Shown in pieces: positions 9,149 to 18,002 of a stretch of DNA of 64,000 nt (positions within the stretch are counted from its first letter, which is position 1; every line of letters starts with the position of its first letter). The stretch is from Oscillospiraceae bacterium (GTDB lineage: Bacteria > Bacillota > Clostridia > Oscillospirales > Ruminococcaceae): positions 1 through 64,000 of the forward strand of contig JAEDJD010000004.1 in NCBI GenBank assembly GCA_016296505.1. The letters are read 5' to 3'. The translations under genes and the position numbers were made by a program. The notes beneath the pieces are model-generated. The model ran no database searches, was not told the origin of the DNA, and worked only from the letters and a program-made list of their open reading frames with translations.

Positions 9149-11506
9149 ATGAATCGGGCTGAAGCAATCCTCAGTCTTGCTGAAAATGCACTTGGACAGT
9201 CGGCTGCAAACGCTGAGGTTCACGCACTGCACAATGCACTCGGTAACGCTGTAACTGCGGATATTCTCCCTCGTTGGAATGCCTGTCGGAAAACGCATTT
9301 TGCCAATCGCCGTGTTTGCTACTTTTCCATGGAGTTCCTCATGGGCAGAGCCGTTTACAATAACCTCTACTGCCTCGGACTTCTGAACGATATGGAGGAG
9401 GCGATGCAAAAAGCAGGAACGTCGCTTTCTGTTTTTGAGGATATTGAAGACGCAGCGCTCGGAAACGGCGGGCTTGGCAGACTTGCTGCGTGTTTTCTGG
9501 ACAGTGCCGCCACTTGTTCCCTGCCGGTCGATGGCTACGGTATCCGTTATCGCTATGGACTGTTTCAGCAGCGCTTTGTAAACGGCAGACAGACCGAAAC
9601 CGGTGATGACTGGTCGAAATTCGGCGATCCGTGGAGTATCCGGAAGGATTCAGAAGCGGTACTCGTTTCTTACCGCAATCAGACAGTTCGTGCAATTCCA
9701 TATGATATGCCCATTATCGGATATGCTGAATCCGGCAATGAACCGCATATCGGTACGCTTCGTCTTTGGCAGGCAGAGCCGGTGGAAGCATTCGACTTCA
9801 ACACATTCAATGCACAGGATTATCTTGCGGCGTCGGCTGAAACGATCAACGCAGAAGATATCTCACGATGTCTCTATCCAAACGACGATACCAGAGCCGG
9901 AAAAATGCTGCGGCTCAAACAACAGTATTTCTTCTGTGCGGCGTCTCTCAAGGACTGCCTGAATAAACATAAAGCACAGTTTGGTACGTTGGATTCTCTG
10001 CCGGAACATCTTGCAGTACAGCTGAATGACACACATCCCGTTATTTCGATTCCGGAACTGATTCGCCTGTTGATGCAGGAAGGCTATAACTTCAATCGGT
10101 CGCTTGCAATGGCAAAGCAGATTTTTTCGTATACCAATCACACAATCATGCAGGAAGCACTTGAAAAATGGGACTGTGATCTGGTTGAGGAAATTCTGCC
10201 GGAGATTTATGCGATTATGCTCCAGATTTCCGAGCAGCTTTTGACAGAGCTGTATGCGAATGAACACTCTGCCGAACAGATTCAGGCGCTTCGTATCATT
10301 CAAAACAATCAGGTACACATGGCAAATCTCGCCATGTATGCCGGGAAATATGTCAATGGCGTTGCCGCAATTCACACGGAATTGTTAAAAACAACCGTTC
10401 TCAAAGAATGGTATGCGCTTGCGCCGGAAAAATTCCAGAATAAAACCAATGGTATCACACAGCGCCGCTGGCTGGGCGTCTGTAATCCGGAGCTGACTGA
10501 ACTCTTTGCTGATCTTTCCGGTTCAAAACATTTTCTGACCGATCTGGACGCATTGAAACAGCTTTCGCATTATGCGGATGATGCCGATGTCATAGCGCGG
10601 TTCCACGCCGTCAAACAGACGAAAAAACATCAGCTCGCTGCGTATATCCTCAAAACGGAAGGCGTTCAGATCAATCCAGAATCCTGTTTTGATATTCAGA
10701 TTAAGCGTCTGCATGAGTATAAACGGCAGCTTCTCAATGCGTTCTCTATTCTTTGGATCTACTATGGAATCAAGGACGGCACAATCCAGAATTTTACGCC
10801 GACTACGTTCCTGTTCGGTGCAAAATCTGCCCCCGGCTATCGCCGTGCTAAGGCAATCATCAAGTATATCAATGAAATTGCAAAGCTGATTGACAATGAC
10901 CCTGATGTTCGTGAATTGATGCAAGTTCATTTTGTGACAAATTATAACGTATCCTATGCGGAAAAACTGGTTGCCGCCTGCGATATTTCAGAGCAGATTT
11001 CTACAGCCGGCACCGAAGCTTCCGGCACCGGCAATATGAAAATGATGCTCAACGGCGCTGTCACGCTCGGTACGCTCGACGGCGCAAATATCGAGATTGT
11101 AGAGGCGGCAGGCGCGGAGAATAATTATATTTTTGGCGCAACCGTTGATACGCTGGAAAAGCTGAACGACTATTGCAGCCGATCTGTCATGTCCAAAAAT
11201 CCGATGATCGCGCGTGTCATGAAGAGTCTGATTGACGGTACGGTATCCGATGACGGTACCGGTGAGTTCCGCGAACTGTATTTCTCGCTGCTCGACGGCG
11301 CAAGCTGGCATCAGCCGGATCATTATTACCTGCTGCTCGACTTGCCGGATTATGTGGAAACAAAACTCCGTGCACTGTCGGATTACCGCAATACCGCTGT
11401 ATTTGCACAAAAACAATGGCGCAATGCCTGTGCAGCCGGACCTTTCAGCTCTGACCGCACAATCCGCCAATATGCTTCGGAATGCTGGCATATTGACGCC
11501 GTATAA
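9149..11506 (+). CDS. glgP: Glycogen/starch phosphorylase
   Basis: A 785-residue enzyme that releases glucose-1-phosphate from the non-reducing ends of alpha-1,4-glucan by phosphorolysis with pyridoxal phosphate. The ATG at 9149 is chosen because a clear AAGGAGG lies 11 bases before it and an upstream in-frame ATG at 9104 falls at the transcription start. Family signatures are present throughout: 'FSMEFLMGR', 'LGNGGLGRLAACFLDS', 'RLHEYKRQLLNAF' and the cofactor site GTEASGTGNMKMMLNG, with the PLP Lys at residue 631. Length is normal for the GT35 family. It allows the cell to use stored glycogen or internalised maltodextrin. Two DUF805 membrane genes follow closely on the same strand and may be co-transcribed. 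Confidence 0.97.
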   Translation: MNRAEAILSLAENALGQSAANAEVHALHNALGNAVTADILPRWNACRKTHFANRRVCYFSMEFLMGRAVYNNLYCLGLLNDMEEAMQKAGTSLSVFEDIEDAALGNGGLGRLAACFLDSAATCSLPVDGYGIRYRYGLFQQRFVNGRQTETGDDWSKFGDPWSIRKDSEAVLVSYRNQTVRAIPYDMPIIGYAESGNEPHIGTLRLWQAEPVEAFDFNTFNAQDYLAASAETINAEDISRCLYPNDDTRAGKMLRLKQQYFFCAASLKDCLNKHKAQFGTLDSLPEHLAVQLNDTHPVISIPELIRLLMQEGYNFNRSLAMAKQIFSYTNHTIMQEALEKWDCDLVEEILPEIYAIMLQISEQLLTELYANEHSAEQIQALRIIQNNQVHMANLAMYAGKYVNGVAAIHTELLKTTVLKEWYALAPEKFQNKTNGITQRRWLGVCNPELTELFADLSGSKHFLTDLDALKQLSHYADDADVIARFHAVKQTKKHQLAAYILKTEGVQINPESCFDIQIKRLHEYKRQLLNAFSILWIYYGIKDGTIQNFTPTTFLFGAKSAPGYRRAKAIIKYINEIAKLIDNDPDVRELMQVHFVTNYNVSYAEKLVAACDISEQISTAGTEASGTGNMKMMLNGAVTLGTLDGANIEIVEAAGAENNYIFGATVDTLEKLNDYCSRSVMSKNPMIARVMKSLIDGTVSDDGTGEFRELYFSLLDGASWHQPDHYYLLLDLPDYVETKLRALSDYRNTAVFAQKQWRNACAAGPFSSDRTIRQYASECWHIDAV

Positions 11507-11534
11507 ACGCTTCGACAGAAAAGGATTTGTAATT

Positions 11535-11960
11535 ATGACGCAATCACCGCTGATTCAAAATTATCTGAAAATGTTCCGGAACTATGCAACCTTTACCGGA
11601 AGAGCAAGCCGTACCGAATTCTGGTGGGCTTATTTGATGAATTATATTATTATTTTTGTTCTGAGTTTCATATCCAATTTCATCAGTTCTTATCAAGAAA
11701 TCATTGGCAGCAATTCTATATTTTTCAGTATCGTCAGCTTGTTTTTTTCGGGAATTTACGCCTTATATTCGCTAATTGTCTATGTTCCGATGCTGTCGCT
11801 TCAGATACGCCGTTTGCATGACACCAACCGCAGCGGATGGTGGATACTCTTTTCCGGAACCGGAATCGGCGGCATTTTTCTTCTGATCTGGTATTGCACT
11901 GCCGGTACGGAAGACACAAATTTGTTTGGTTCTGATCCTAATCCGATCAGACAATATTAA
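11535..11960 (+). CDS. DUF805-family membrane protein (first of a pair)
   Basis: A 141-residue protein. The ATG at 11535 follows a ribosome site (AAAAGGA). The N-terminus 'MFRNYATFTGRASRTEFWWAYL' and the later 'LQIRRLHDTNRSGWWIL' are the two DUF805 signatures flanking about three or four membrane spans. Function of this family is unknown. It begins 28 bases after glgP and is followed 30 bases later by a second DUF805 gene, so the pair probably arose by duplication and is co-expressed. Confidence 0.85.
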   Translation: MTQSPLIQNYLKMFRNYATFTGRASRTEFWWAYLMNYIIIFVLSFISNFISSYQEIIGSNSIFFSIVSLFFSGIYALYSLIVYVPMLSLQIRRLHDTNRSGWWILFSGTGIGGIFLLIWYCTAGTEDTNLFGSDPNPIRQY

Positions 11961-11990
11961 TCTATTTTTTACTTTAGGAGGAAACGCGAA

Positions 11991-12392
11991 ATGGAAAAAC
12001 TTTTGGAATTCAAACCCTTTAAGGCACTGCTCAAAATGATCGGTGAGTGTATGGACTTCAATGGCAGAACAGCACGTGGCGAATACTGGTGGGCGCTTCT
12101 CGGAATTTTTATTCTTGAGATTGCTGTCAGCTTCGTCGGCGGAATTCTTATGGCATTCACGCCGGGCATCATCGACAAGCTGCTCAGCGCCGTGATCAGC
12201 CTGTTCTCTCTGGCAGCCTCGCTCGTATCTATCTCTATGAGCATCCGCAGACTGCATGATGTCAACAAATCGCCGCTGCTGCTGTTGTTGCTACTCATAC
12301 CTGTGGGAGGTCTCGTTCCTCTGTATTTCTGCACACTGCAGAGCCAGCCGGAAGCAAACCAGCATGGCCCTGTTCCGACCTCGATTGTTTAA
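11991..12392 (+). CDS. DUF805-family membrane protein (second of a pair)
   Basis: A 133-residue protein with a strong ribosome site (AGGAGGAAA). It shares the DUF805 layout of its neighbour: 'CMDFNGRTARGEYWWALLG' near residues 19-37, hydrophobic spans at about 38-60 and 65-85, then 'SMSIRRLHDVNKSPLLLLL' and a final span. Sequence identity with the upstream copy is limited to these signatures, so the duplication, if that is what it is, is old. A clear terminator follows 18 bases after the stop. Confidence 0.85.
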   Translation: MEKLLEFKPFKALLKMIGECMDFNGRTARGEYWWALLGIFILEIAVSFVGGILMAFTPGIIDKLLSAVISLFSLAASLVSISMSIRRLHDVNKSPLLLLLLLIPVGGLVPLYFCTLQSQPEANQHGPVPTSIV

Positions 12393-12410
12393 TCGCAAAA
12401 TTACTTATCC

Positions 12411-12444
12411 CGAACCCTGCCACTTGTCAGGGTTCGATTTTTTT
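12411..12444 (+). terminator. Terminator after the DUF805 pair
   Basis: CGAACCCTG/CAGGGTTCG stem with an 8-base loop followed by seven T. Confidence 0.9.
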
Positions 12445-12454
12445 CTGAAAACAC

Positions 12455-12483
12455 TTGACAAAATTCTGGATATGTGATATAAT
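12455..12483 (+). promoter_or_regulatory. Promoter of tRNA-Pro(GGG)
   Basis: TTGACA (12455-12460), 17-bp spacer, TATAAT (12478-12483), 11 bases before the tRNA: full consensus. Confidence 0.92.
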
Positions 12484-12494
12484 ATTACCGTTGT

Positions 12495-12567
12495 CTGGGT
12501 GTGGCGCAGTTGGTAGCGCGCTACCTTGGGGTGGTAGAGGCCGTGGGTTCAAGTCCCGTCACTCAGA
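12495..12567 (+). tRNA. tRNA-Pro, anticodon GGG
   Basis: A complete cloverleaf: acceptor CTGGGTG/CACTCAG, D arm GCGC/GCGC, anticodon stem CTACC/GGTAG with loop TTGGGGT (anticodon GGG), and T arm with loop TTCAAGT. The discriminator base is A and CCA is not encoded. It reads CCC and CCU codons. Confidence 0.95.
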
Positions 12568-12589
12568 TATGCGGATCATCCGCACCCAA

Positions 12590-12625
12590 AAAACCTTCTG
12601 TTCTTTATGAGCAGAAGGTTTTTTT
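12590..12625 (+). terminator. Terminator after tRNA-Pro(GGG)
   Basis: AACCTTCTG/CAGAAGGTT stem, then a T tract. Confidence 0.9.
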
Positions 12626-12633
12626 GTACGGAT

Positions 12634-12670
12634 AAAAAACAGGCATCGGTACAAAACCAACGCCTGTTTT
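12634..12670 (-). terminator. Terminator after the CotH-family gene
   Basis: AAAACAGGC/GCCTGTTTT stem with a 17-base loop. On the minus strand the stem runs into TTTTTT. It lies about 90 bases beyond the CotH stop codon; the 12671-12761 stretch between them shows nothing else. Confidence 0.75.
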
Positions 12671-12761
12671 ATTCCTGCAAATTAAGATTCTCTTTTCATC
12701 ACTGAATCGTGATACCGCTTTGCAGCAGTTCACAACACCTGACATAAAGATATATTTTTGC

Positions 12762-14378
12762 TCATTTATGCCACTGCGCATTCATAAATGCTACACGCTT
12801 ACGCAGCCAATCAGAAAGGTATTCTGCTGCTTCTGCCTGCGACTTGCATTGTTTCGCCTTGGAAGAAAGCTCCATTGCGATAGAATCTTCCTGTGTACTG
12901 ACGCCCCAACGTGCATCATTGCGCTCGAATGCGTCAGCAAATTGTTCTTTCATCACATCAATCTGCTGCACAGCAGTATCAAAAATTCCAGCGTCATAAA
13001 CAGTTGTCCACTTCTCTCGTATGATATCCTGATACCAATCCGCATACATCAATACCGCAAGCCATGGATTGATTGTCTCGTATTCATTGCCATTGACATC
13101 CGGTACGATATTCGCAGCATAAAATCCGGTTCCATTCGGACAGCGACTCTTGTTTCCAAGACCTGAATCAAAATCCCACGGCGCTTCAAAAGTCAGCTTT
13201 TTGTCGCCATCTGCGCTGAAATCGACGTCCATATAAAAACTGCTCCAGTATATATCAGCGTCGCAGGTCAATTCACTGATGATATACATATTCGCCAACG
13301 ATTGCACATTCACTACAGTCTCAACCGCTTCCTGCGGCGTCATTTCTTCCGTCACATTGATTGCAGAATAATCGTCATTAAAACAATATGCTTGCTTGTC
13401 GTAGGCAGCATGATACATAATATTATAAACATGATTCACATAAGACGCGATGAAATCATGCTGCGCCTCCGAATAAATATCGCTTTTGATTGTAAAACCG
13501 ATATCCTTTTTTCGATCTCTGTCATCCGTAGGCAGGCAGGTGATCATCTTTCCATTCCCGCCTTCACCGTCATATGGAGTCAATGGCGCGTTATCATTGT
13601 AATCAACATGAAACTGATACAGCGGTTCTTCATTATAATAATAGCCGTCAAACTCAAGAAAATAGCCGATATCGGTGCCCTGATAATCTATTTCAGGCTC
13701 GTGGATATTCACACGATCAGGACGCACCTGAAGCATATCGGTCAGAAGATAAACGCCCCAGTATGCACCGTTGATCTCCACTTCCACCAGTTCAGCTTCA
13801 GAAGCATACAGACCATCCGGCTCTAAAATCGCCCTTGCAATTTCCAGCGCTGTCTTATCACGAAGCAAAGACGCATCCTTATAACAAGCAAGCAGCAACC
13901 AGTTTCTCGCCTCAGAGCCGCCTGCTTCTGGGATAAGCTTCTGCTTCTCCGTGAATTTCATACGCAGCGGCTTTTTCAAATAATTCGTTGTCCAGTTACC
14001 ACGAACCTTAACTTCTGCCTCTGCATCTGAAAGCTGCACACGACCATCCGGATAGGTAAATGTAACCCTACAGGTTTCATTATAGGGTGCCGGCGGCATT
14101 TTATAGCCCGGCGTCCACGTTGCAATCTGCGCAGATACGTGCTCTGCGACAGGCTCCGTCACAAAATCAAGTACATCTGGATCCTGATTGACTGTCTGAA
14201 TCGAAATCATCGGCAAAGTTGATGGCACACTCTGTTCCGCAGTATCCTGCTGATCTGCGGCAGCGTACTCCGATGTAGTCAATACATTCTGACTGCTTTC
14301 AGACTGTTCCTGCGCTGCACAGCTCATCAGTAAGCATCCTGCTGTCGCTGCCAGAATACAGGCTTTGAATCTTCTCAT
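12762..14378 (-). CDS. CotH-kinase-family lipoprotein
   Basis: A 538-residue protein. The ATG at 14378 has a ribosome site (GGAG) and starts a lipoprotein signal, MRRFKACILAATAGCLLMSC, with lipidation expected at Cys20. A Ser/Thr/Gln-rich linker covers about 21-75. The remainder follows the CotH family: 'VRGNWTTNYLKKPLRMKF', 'ARNWLLLACYKDASLLRDK', 'EVEINGAYWGVYLLTD' and 'FEAPWDFDSGLG'. CotH proteins are atypical kinases first known from spore coats; in fibre-degrading Clostridia related proteins are found on the surface or in cellulosomes. The lipid anchor indicates an outer-surface position here rather than a spore coat. Its substrate cannot be told from sequence. It has its own promoter and terminator. 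Confidence 0.88.
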   Translation of the reverse strand: MRRFKACILAATAGCLLMSCAAQEQSESSQNVLTTSEYAAADQQDTAEQSVPSTLPMISIQTVNQDPDVLDFVTEPVAEHVSAQIATWTPGYKMPPAPYNETCRVTFTYPDGRVQLSDAEAEVKVRGNWTTNYLKKPLRMKFTEKQKLIPEAGGSEARNWLLLACYKDASLLRDKTALEIARAILEPDGLYASEAELVEVEINGAYWGVYLLTDMLQVRPDRVNIHEPEIDYQGTDIGYFLEFDGYYYNEEPLYQFHVDYNDNAPLTPYDGEGGNGKMITCLPTDDRDRKKDIGFTIKSDIYSEAQHDFIASYVNHVYNIMYHAAYDKQAYCFNDDYSAINVTEEMTPQEAVETVVNVQSLANMYIISELTCDADIYWSSFYMDVDFSADGDKKLTFEAPWDFDSGLGNKSRCPNGTGFYAANIVPDVNGNEYETINPWLAVLMYADWYQDIIREKWTTVYDAGIFDTAVQQIDVMKEQFADAFERNDARWGVSTQEDSIAMELSSKAKQCKSQAEAAEYLSDWLRKRVAFMNAQWHK

Positions 14379-14431
14379 AAAATATCTCCGTTCATCTAAT
14401 ATTCCGATTATACTGATTCCTAAACAGAAAC

Positions 14432-14460
14432 AGTATAACATGAATCTAACGAAATGTCAA
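14432..14460 (-). promoter_or_regulatory. Promoter of the CotH-family gene
   Basis: Minus-strand TTGACA (14460-14455), 17-bp spacer, TATACT (14437-14432). Confidence 0.88.
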
Positions 14461-14505
14461 GAAAATGCTCCGTCACAAGCATAATCACAATCAAAGAAGC
14501 TTGAA

Positions 14506-14544
14506 ACAAAAATCCGCGAACTCTCTGTGGACAGTTCGCGGATT
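14506..14544 (-). terminator. Terminator after the Thr-rich membrane protein gene
   Basis: AAATCCGCGAACT/AGTTCGCGGATTT stem on the minus strand followed by T residues, 13 bases past the stop. Confidence 0.85.
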
Positions 14545-14556
14545 TCATATTCAGTA

Positions 14557-15570
14557 TTACGTAGCCCAACTGCGCATATCAGTGTAATCCAGCATGGTGT
14601 AGACTCTGCCCTCATTGCCGCGATTTGCGTCAGCAAGACGGTTGGTAATCTCACAAACCCAAAGCGCATCCTCGGAATAGGACTTTTCCGGTCCCTCCGG
14701 TACGCCGATCGTATAAGAATCTCTGACAGCCATTAGAAAGTGACGCGTAACGTCAATATCAATCTGATTGATACGGATATCTTCCTCTGAAGCGCCGACA
14801 TCCGCCTGTACGCCGCTGAGATACACGCAAGCGCCCTCATATCGCAGTGACCATTCAGACATCGGATATTGACAAGCTGCGTCGCTGAGCAATGTTACCT
14901 GCTTATTCTTGATGCCATACAACTCAAAAATCGGGTAAGGCGCATAGTAGGAATTATATGTCTCAAGACGGACGATCAGCATTTCTATTTCACCAGACTG
15001 GTTGAAATCACGAATCACTGCACTCGCAATCCCTCTACCCTCGTCCGAGCCCTTTTCCTCAGTATGCGGAGACATCCCGTACTTGGGAATCAGGACATCG
15101 CGAACGTACTCCTGATACAGCGTGAAAGCAGACTTTTCTTCCGCTGTTGTGGTTGCGGATGTATCATCCGCCTTAGCGTCAGTTTTTGTAGTATTGGTTT
15201 TCTTTGTGGAATTTGTTTTATCCGTTTTGGTTTCTTTCGTTGTAGTGACAGCTTCCGTCGTTGTTTCTGTTTCTTTGACGTCAGATGTAGTTGTTTCGGT
15301 TTTCTTCTGGGACTCAGTCGTTTTTGCCGCGGCCTCAGTTGTGCTGGTCTGTGCAACAGTTGTCGCTTTCGTCAGCGCATCAGTTGTATTTTCTGCCGAC
15401 TTCAGCGTAGTCGTACTCACGATATTTGTCTGTGCAACGCTCCCCTGCTCAAACACTCCGCTTTGTCCAAGACGATAAATTACAATGCCGATCGCGCCGA
15501 TAACAAAGATTGAGAGACCAACGAGCAAGATGATAAGTGGAATTTCGATTCCGCGCGGCTTTACTTTCAT
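14557..15570 (-). CDS. Membrane-anchored protein with long Thr-rich linker, unknown function
   Basis: A 337-residue protein with ribosome site AGGGGG before the ATG. One membrane span (about 10-33) is followed by a roughly 110-residue linker (45-150) made almost only of Thr, Lys, Ala and Glu, often as TTT or ETTT units. The C-terminal domain (about 155-337) starts 'AFTLYQEYVRDVLIPKYG' and contains 'AVIRDFNQSGEIEMLIVRLE', a pattern seen in extracellular domains that describe a dependent variable of calcium-binding-like 'D-N-G' loops, although here no full EF-hand is evident. I do not recognise a family with certainty. The design is a surface-displayed domain on a stalk, in line with neighbouring lipoproteins. 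The gene is followed by a terminator and preceded by the tRNA-Pro(UGG) gene on the same strand. Confidence 0.8.
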   Translation of the reverse strand: MKVKPRGIEIPLIILLVGLSIFVIGAIGIVIYRLGQSGVFEQGSVAQTNIVSTTTLKSAENTTDALTKATTVAQTSTTEAAAKTTESQKKTETTTSDVKETETTTEAVTTTKETKTDKTNSTKKTNTTKTDAKADDTSATTTAEEKSAFTLYQEYVRDVLIPKYGMSPHTEEKGSDEGRGIASAVIRDFNQSGEIEMLIVRLETYNSYYAPYPIFELYGIKNKQVTLLSDAACQYPMSEWSLRYEGACVYLSGVQADVGASEEDIRINQIDIDVTRHFLMAVRDSYTIGVPEGPEKSYSEDALWVCEITNRLADANRGNEGRVYTMLDYTDMRSWAT

Positions 15571-15621
15571 GTAAATTACCCCCTTATGAAGAATTTCGAG
15601 ATGTTCAATCAGACTTCCTTA

Positions 15622-15683
15622 CTGTAAAAGTTGGAGCATTTCAGATATCAATCATCAGAAACGCTCCCTGCTTGCTTTTACAG
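15622..15683. repeat. Long imperfect inverted repeat between tRNA-Pro and the membrane gene
   Basis: Arms CTGTAAAAG/CTTTTACAG enclose GGAGC/GCTCC and TTCAGAT/CATCAGAA segments, giving a hairpin of about 62 bases. There is no T tract, so it is not a simple terminator. It lies in the transcript that would run from the tRNA into the 14557-15570 gene. Confidence 0.6.
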
Positions 15684-15691
15684 CTAAAAGA

Positions 15692-15764
15692 TCGGAGTGA
15701 CAGGATTCGAACCTGCGGCATCCTGCTCCCAAAGCAGGCGCGCTACCAACTGCGCTACACCCCG
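15692..15764 (-). tRNA. tRNA-Pro, anticodon UGG
   Basis: Complete cloverleaf on the minus strand: acceptor CGGGGTG/CACTCCG, D arm with GTTGGTA, anticodon stem CCTGC/GCAGG with loop TTTGGGA (anticodon TGG), T loop TTCGAAT, discriminator A, no encoded CCA. It is the second proline tRNA in the window. Confidence 0.96.
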
Positions 15765-15773
15765 TTTAAAATT

Positions 15774-15802
15774 ATTTTATCATGTTTCCAGTATTTTGTC
15801 AA
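15774..15802 (-). promoter_or_regulatory. Promoter of tRNA-Pro(UGG)
   Basis: Minus-strand TTGACA (15802-15797), 17-bp spacer, TAAAAT (15779-15774), 9 bases before the tRNA 5' end. Confidence 0.85.
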
Positions 15803-15897
15803 GTAGAAATTACAAAAAAAGCAAAAAAACACACATTGTATAAAGTTACACAAAATAAACAGAGAGTGCATTTCGAACAAAAGTTTTCTAGATGCTA

Positions 15898-15926
15898 TTG
15901 ACATTTTGGGCAATCTGTGATATACT
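15898..15926 (+). promoter_or_regulatory. Promoter of hpt
   Basis: TTGACA (15898-15903), 17-bp spacer, TATACT (15921-15926). Confidence 0.88.
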
Positions 15927-15995
15927 ATTCTCATATATGTGTAATTTCATAGTCTTTGCGCAGAATGTTAAATTCAGAAAGGAACCTGATTGATT

Positions 15996-16550
15996 ATGAA
16001 CGAACAATTTTCCATCCTCAAGACTGACGCAGAGGTCCGTACACGACTCAAAGAACTTGCCGCCGATATCTCCAAAGATTTTCAGCATATTCAGCCTGAT
16101 AATCCATTATTGGTGCTTTGTACGCTCCGAGGAGCTGTATTCTTTGCCGCCGACCTCGTCCGCGCGCTGTCAATTCCATGCGAAATCAATTTTATCAAGG
16201 TCAAATCCTATCAAGGGACAAGACCTGTCGGTTCGCCAATCTTTGAACTGGGCGAACAAATTGATGTCAAAGGCAGAGAGGTTCTCATCATCGAGGATAT
16301 TGTCGATACGGGGCAGACTATGGATACTGTCATAAAGAATTTCAACGACAAAGGCGCGGTGAGCATTCGTATTGCGACAATGCTGGATAAGCCGTCCCGC
16401 CGCTATCCGCATCTGCGCGCAACGATTCTCCCTGATTACATCGGTTTTTCGATTGAAGACTACTTTGTTGTCGGTTGGGGACTGGATTACAATGAAGATT
16501 ATCGTCTGCTGCCGGATATTATGATCTATCATCCGGACGCCGAGACATAA
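15996..16550 (+). CDS. hpt: Hypoxanthine phosphoribosyltransferase
   Basis: A 184-residue purine salvage enzyme that joins hypoxanthine or guanine to PRPP to give IMP or GMP. The PRPP-binding signature VLIIEDIVDTGQTMD is at about 96-110, with 'LCTLRGAVFFAADL' upstream and 'PDYIGFSIEDYFVVGWGLDY' near the C-terminus, the usual purine-binding end. The ATG at 15996 is preferred; a TTG two codons upstream is also in frame. Length is typical. Its promoter is divergent from the tRNA-Pro promoter. No terminator was seen before the next gene. Confidence 0.95.
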   Translation: MNEQFSILKTDAEVRTRLKELAADISKDFQHIQPDNPLLVLCTLRGAVFFAADLVRALSIPCEINFIKVKSYQGTRPVGSPIFELGEQIDVKGREVLIIEDIVDTGQTMDTVIKNFNDKGAVSIRIATMLDKPSRRYPHLRATILPDYIGFSIEDYFVVGWGLDYNEDYRLLPDIMIYHPDAET

Positions 16551-16654
16551 TTTATACCAGATTTCGCGCGTCTTACGTATCTGTAATAGAAAAACAGCAG
16601 AAGTCCGTCAAGTATTTTGTTGTTATTTTGCATATAGACGAAAGGGGGATTCAC

Positions 16655-17962
16655 ATGAAAAACACATATTCATCCTCAAAATCAAAACCCAGATTATGCA
16701 AACTGATCGTACCCGTTTTGGCTCCATTTACCGTATTGCTTTCCATTCTTGCGGTTCATGCATTCGGCGCAATTTACTACCCCGGCGATGTCAATTCTGA
16801 TAAAGAAATTGATATCGCTGACGCTGTTCTGCTCGCCAGATTCTGTGCGGAGGATGAAACTGCCTTACTTTCTCGACAAGGCATGATAAACGCTGACGCA
16901 GATAATAATAAAATCATCGACAGCAACGACACCATCCATATTTTAAAATTCATTACCCAAACGCTGCCCCCTCCGCCAAATCCTTACCTCACAACGACAT
17001 CAACAACGAATACCGATACTGTTACGACCTCTGAAACGGAAACCCTGATTATTTCTTCCGACACAGAAACAACCTCGGATATTACAATAGATACAACAAG
17101 CTGCACCAGCTCTGAATCAACTACAGATAGCACTTCAGCAACAGATTCGGAAACAACTCTCGATATATCCACTGAAACTACCCTCATCACGACAACAGAA
17201 ACAACCCCTGTCGCACCTACGCTGATTATCAACGATCAGTCTTATCCGCTCGATGTTTCGATTTCAGTTCTAACCGGTCAAAAAACGCCAAATGAAACGC
17301 TGACTGTAAATTATAAAATCGGAAACATTATATTTGCGATATTTGCAGACGATCCGGCGGATACAACCATTGCAATTGCATATGAAAATAATATCGTCGG
17401 CTATTATAAATTATGCCATTCCTATACTGTGCCGGATGGATATAAGGTTCGGGAATACCGCGACAGATTTGCAAGACCGGTCGATATGCTGTACGCAGTC
17501 ACCGTGTTAAGAAAAGACGTCGGAATCGGATTTGATACGAGCGCAAGCAGCGAGGATCTCTATGTTCTGTCCAGACTCAATTACTATGCTTTGAACAGTC
17601 TGCGCGCCGCTAACGGCGTTCCCACTCTCCAATGGCATCCGACGCTTGCTGATCTGTCTCGCGACCATAGCATGGATATGGCTGCCAAAAACTACTTTGA
17701 TCACACAAATAAAGACGGTGTGAAAGCAAGCGACCGCTTCCTCAATGCAGGTATTGATTATATGTGGTGCGGCGAGAATATCGCAAGAGGTATGTCCAAT
17801 CCGTTCGACGCACTCGATGGATGGTACAACTCGGAGGGACATCGCGATAATCTGCTCAATATAAACTTTACCCATGTTGGCATTGGCTTTGCATACAATA
17901 CAGACCCGAATGCAAATCAATGCTACTACGGTACGCAGGATTTCTGTTCATTCTTTCCCTGA
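16655..17962 (+). CDS. Secreted CAP/SCP-domain protein with N-terminal dockerin
   Basis: A 435-residue protein. The ATG at 16655 follows AAAGGGGGA. A signal or anchor segment (about 18-40) precedes a dockerin-like pair of Ca-binding repeats: GDVNSDKEIDIADAVLLAR and ADADNNKIIDSNDTIHILK (about 43-105). Then come a Pro spacer, a Thr/Ser/Glu-rich linker (about 112-185), a middle domain of unknown type (185-300) and a C-terminal CAP domain (about 305-435) with 'HSMDMAAKNYFDHTNKDG', 'CGENIARG' and 'WYNSEGHRDNLLN', where the conserved His and Glu sit. CAP proteins in bacteria are secreted and mostly of unknown function. A dockerin at the N-terminus is unusual and suggests docking to a surface scaffold. 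Confidence 0.88.
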   Translation: MKNTYSSSKSKPRLCKLIVPVLAPFTVLLSILAVHAFGAIYYPGDVNSDKEIDIADAVLLARFCAEDETALLSRQGMINADADNNKIIDSNDTIHILKFITQTLPPPPNPYLTTTSTTNTDTVTTSETETLIISSDTETTSDITIDTTSCTSSESTTDSTSATDSETTLDISTETTLITTTETTPVAPTLIINDQSYPLDVSISVLTGQKTPNETLTVNYKIGNIIFAIFADDPADTTIAIAYENNIVGYYKLCHSYTVPDGYKVREYRDRFARPVDMLYAVTVLRKDVGIGFDTSASSEDLYVLSRLNYYALNSLRAANGVPTLQWHPTLADLSRDHSMDMAAKNYFDHTNKDGVKASDRFLNAGIDYMWCGENIARGMSNPFDALDGWYNSEGHRDNLLNINFTHVGIGFAYNTDPNANQCYYGTQDFCSFFP

Positions 17963-18002
17963 GTGAATATAATACGTATAAACACAAAGTTAAACGCATA
18001 TT

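Noticed and set aside
11232..11534. N-terminal extension of the first DUF805 protein into glgP
   Set aside because: It overlaps glgP in another frame; the ATG at 11535 has a ribosome site and begins the family signature.
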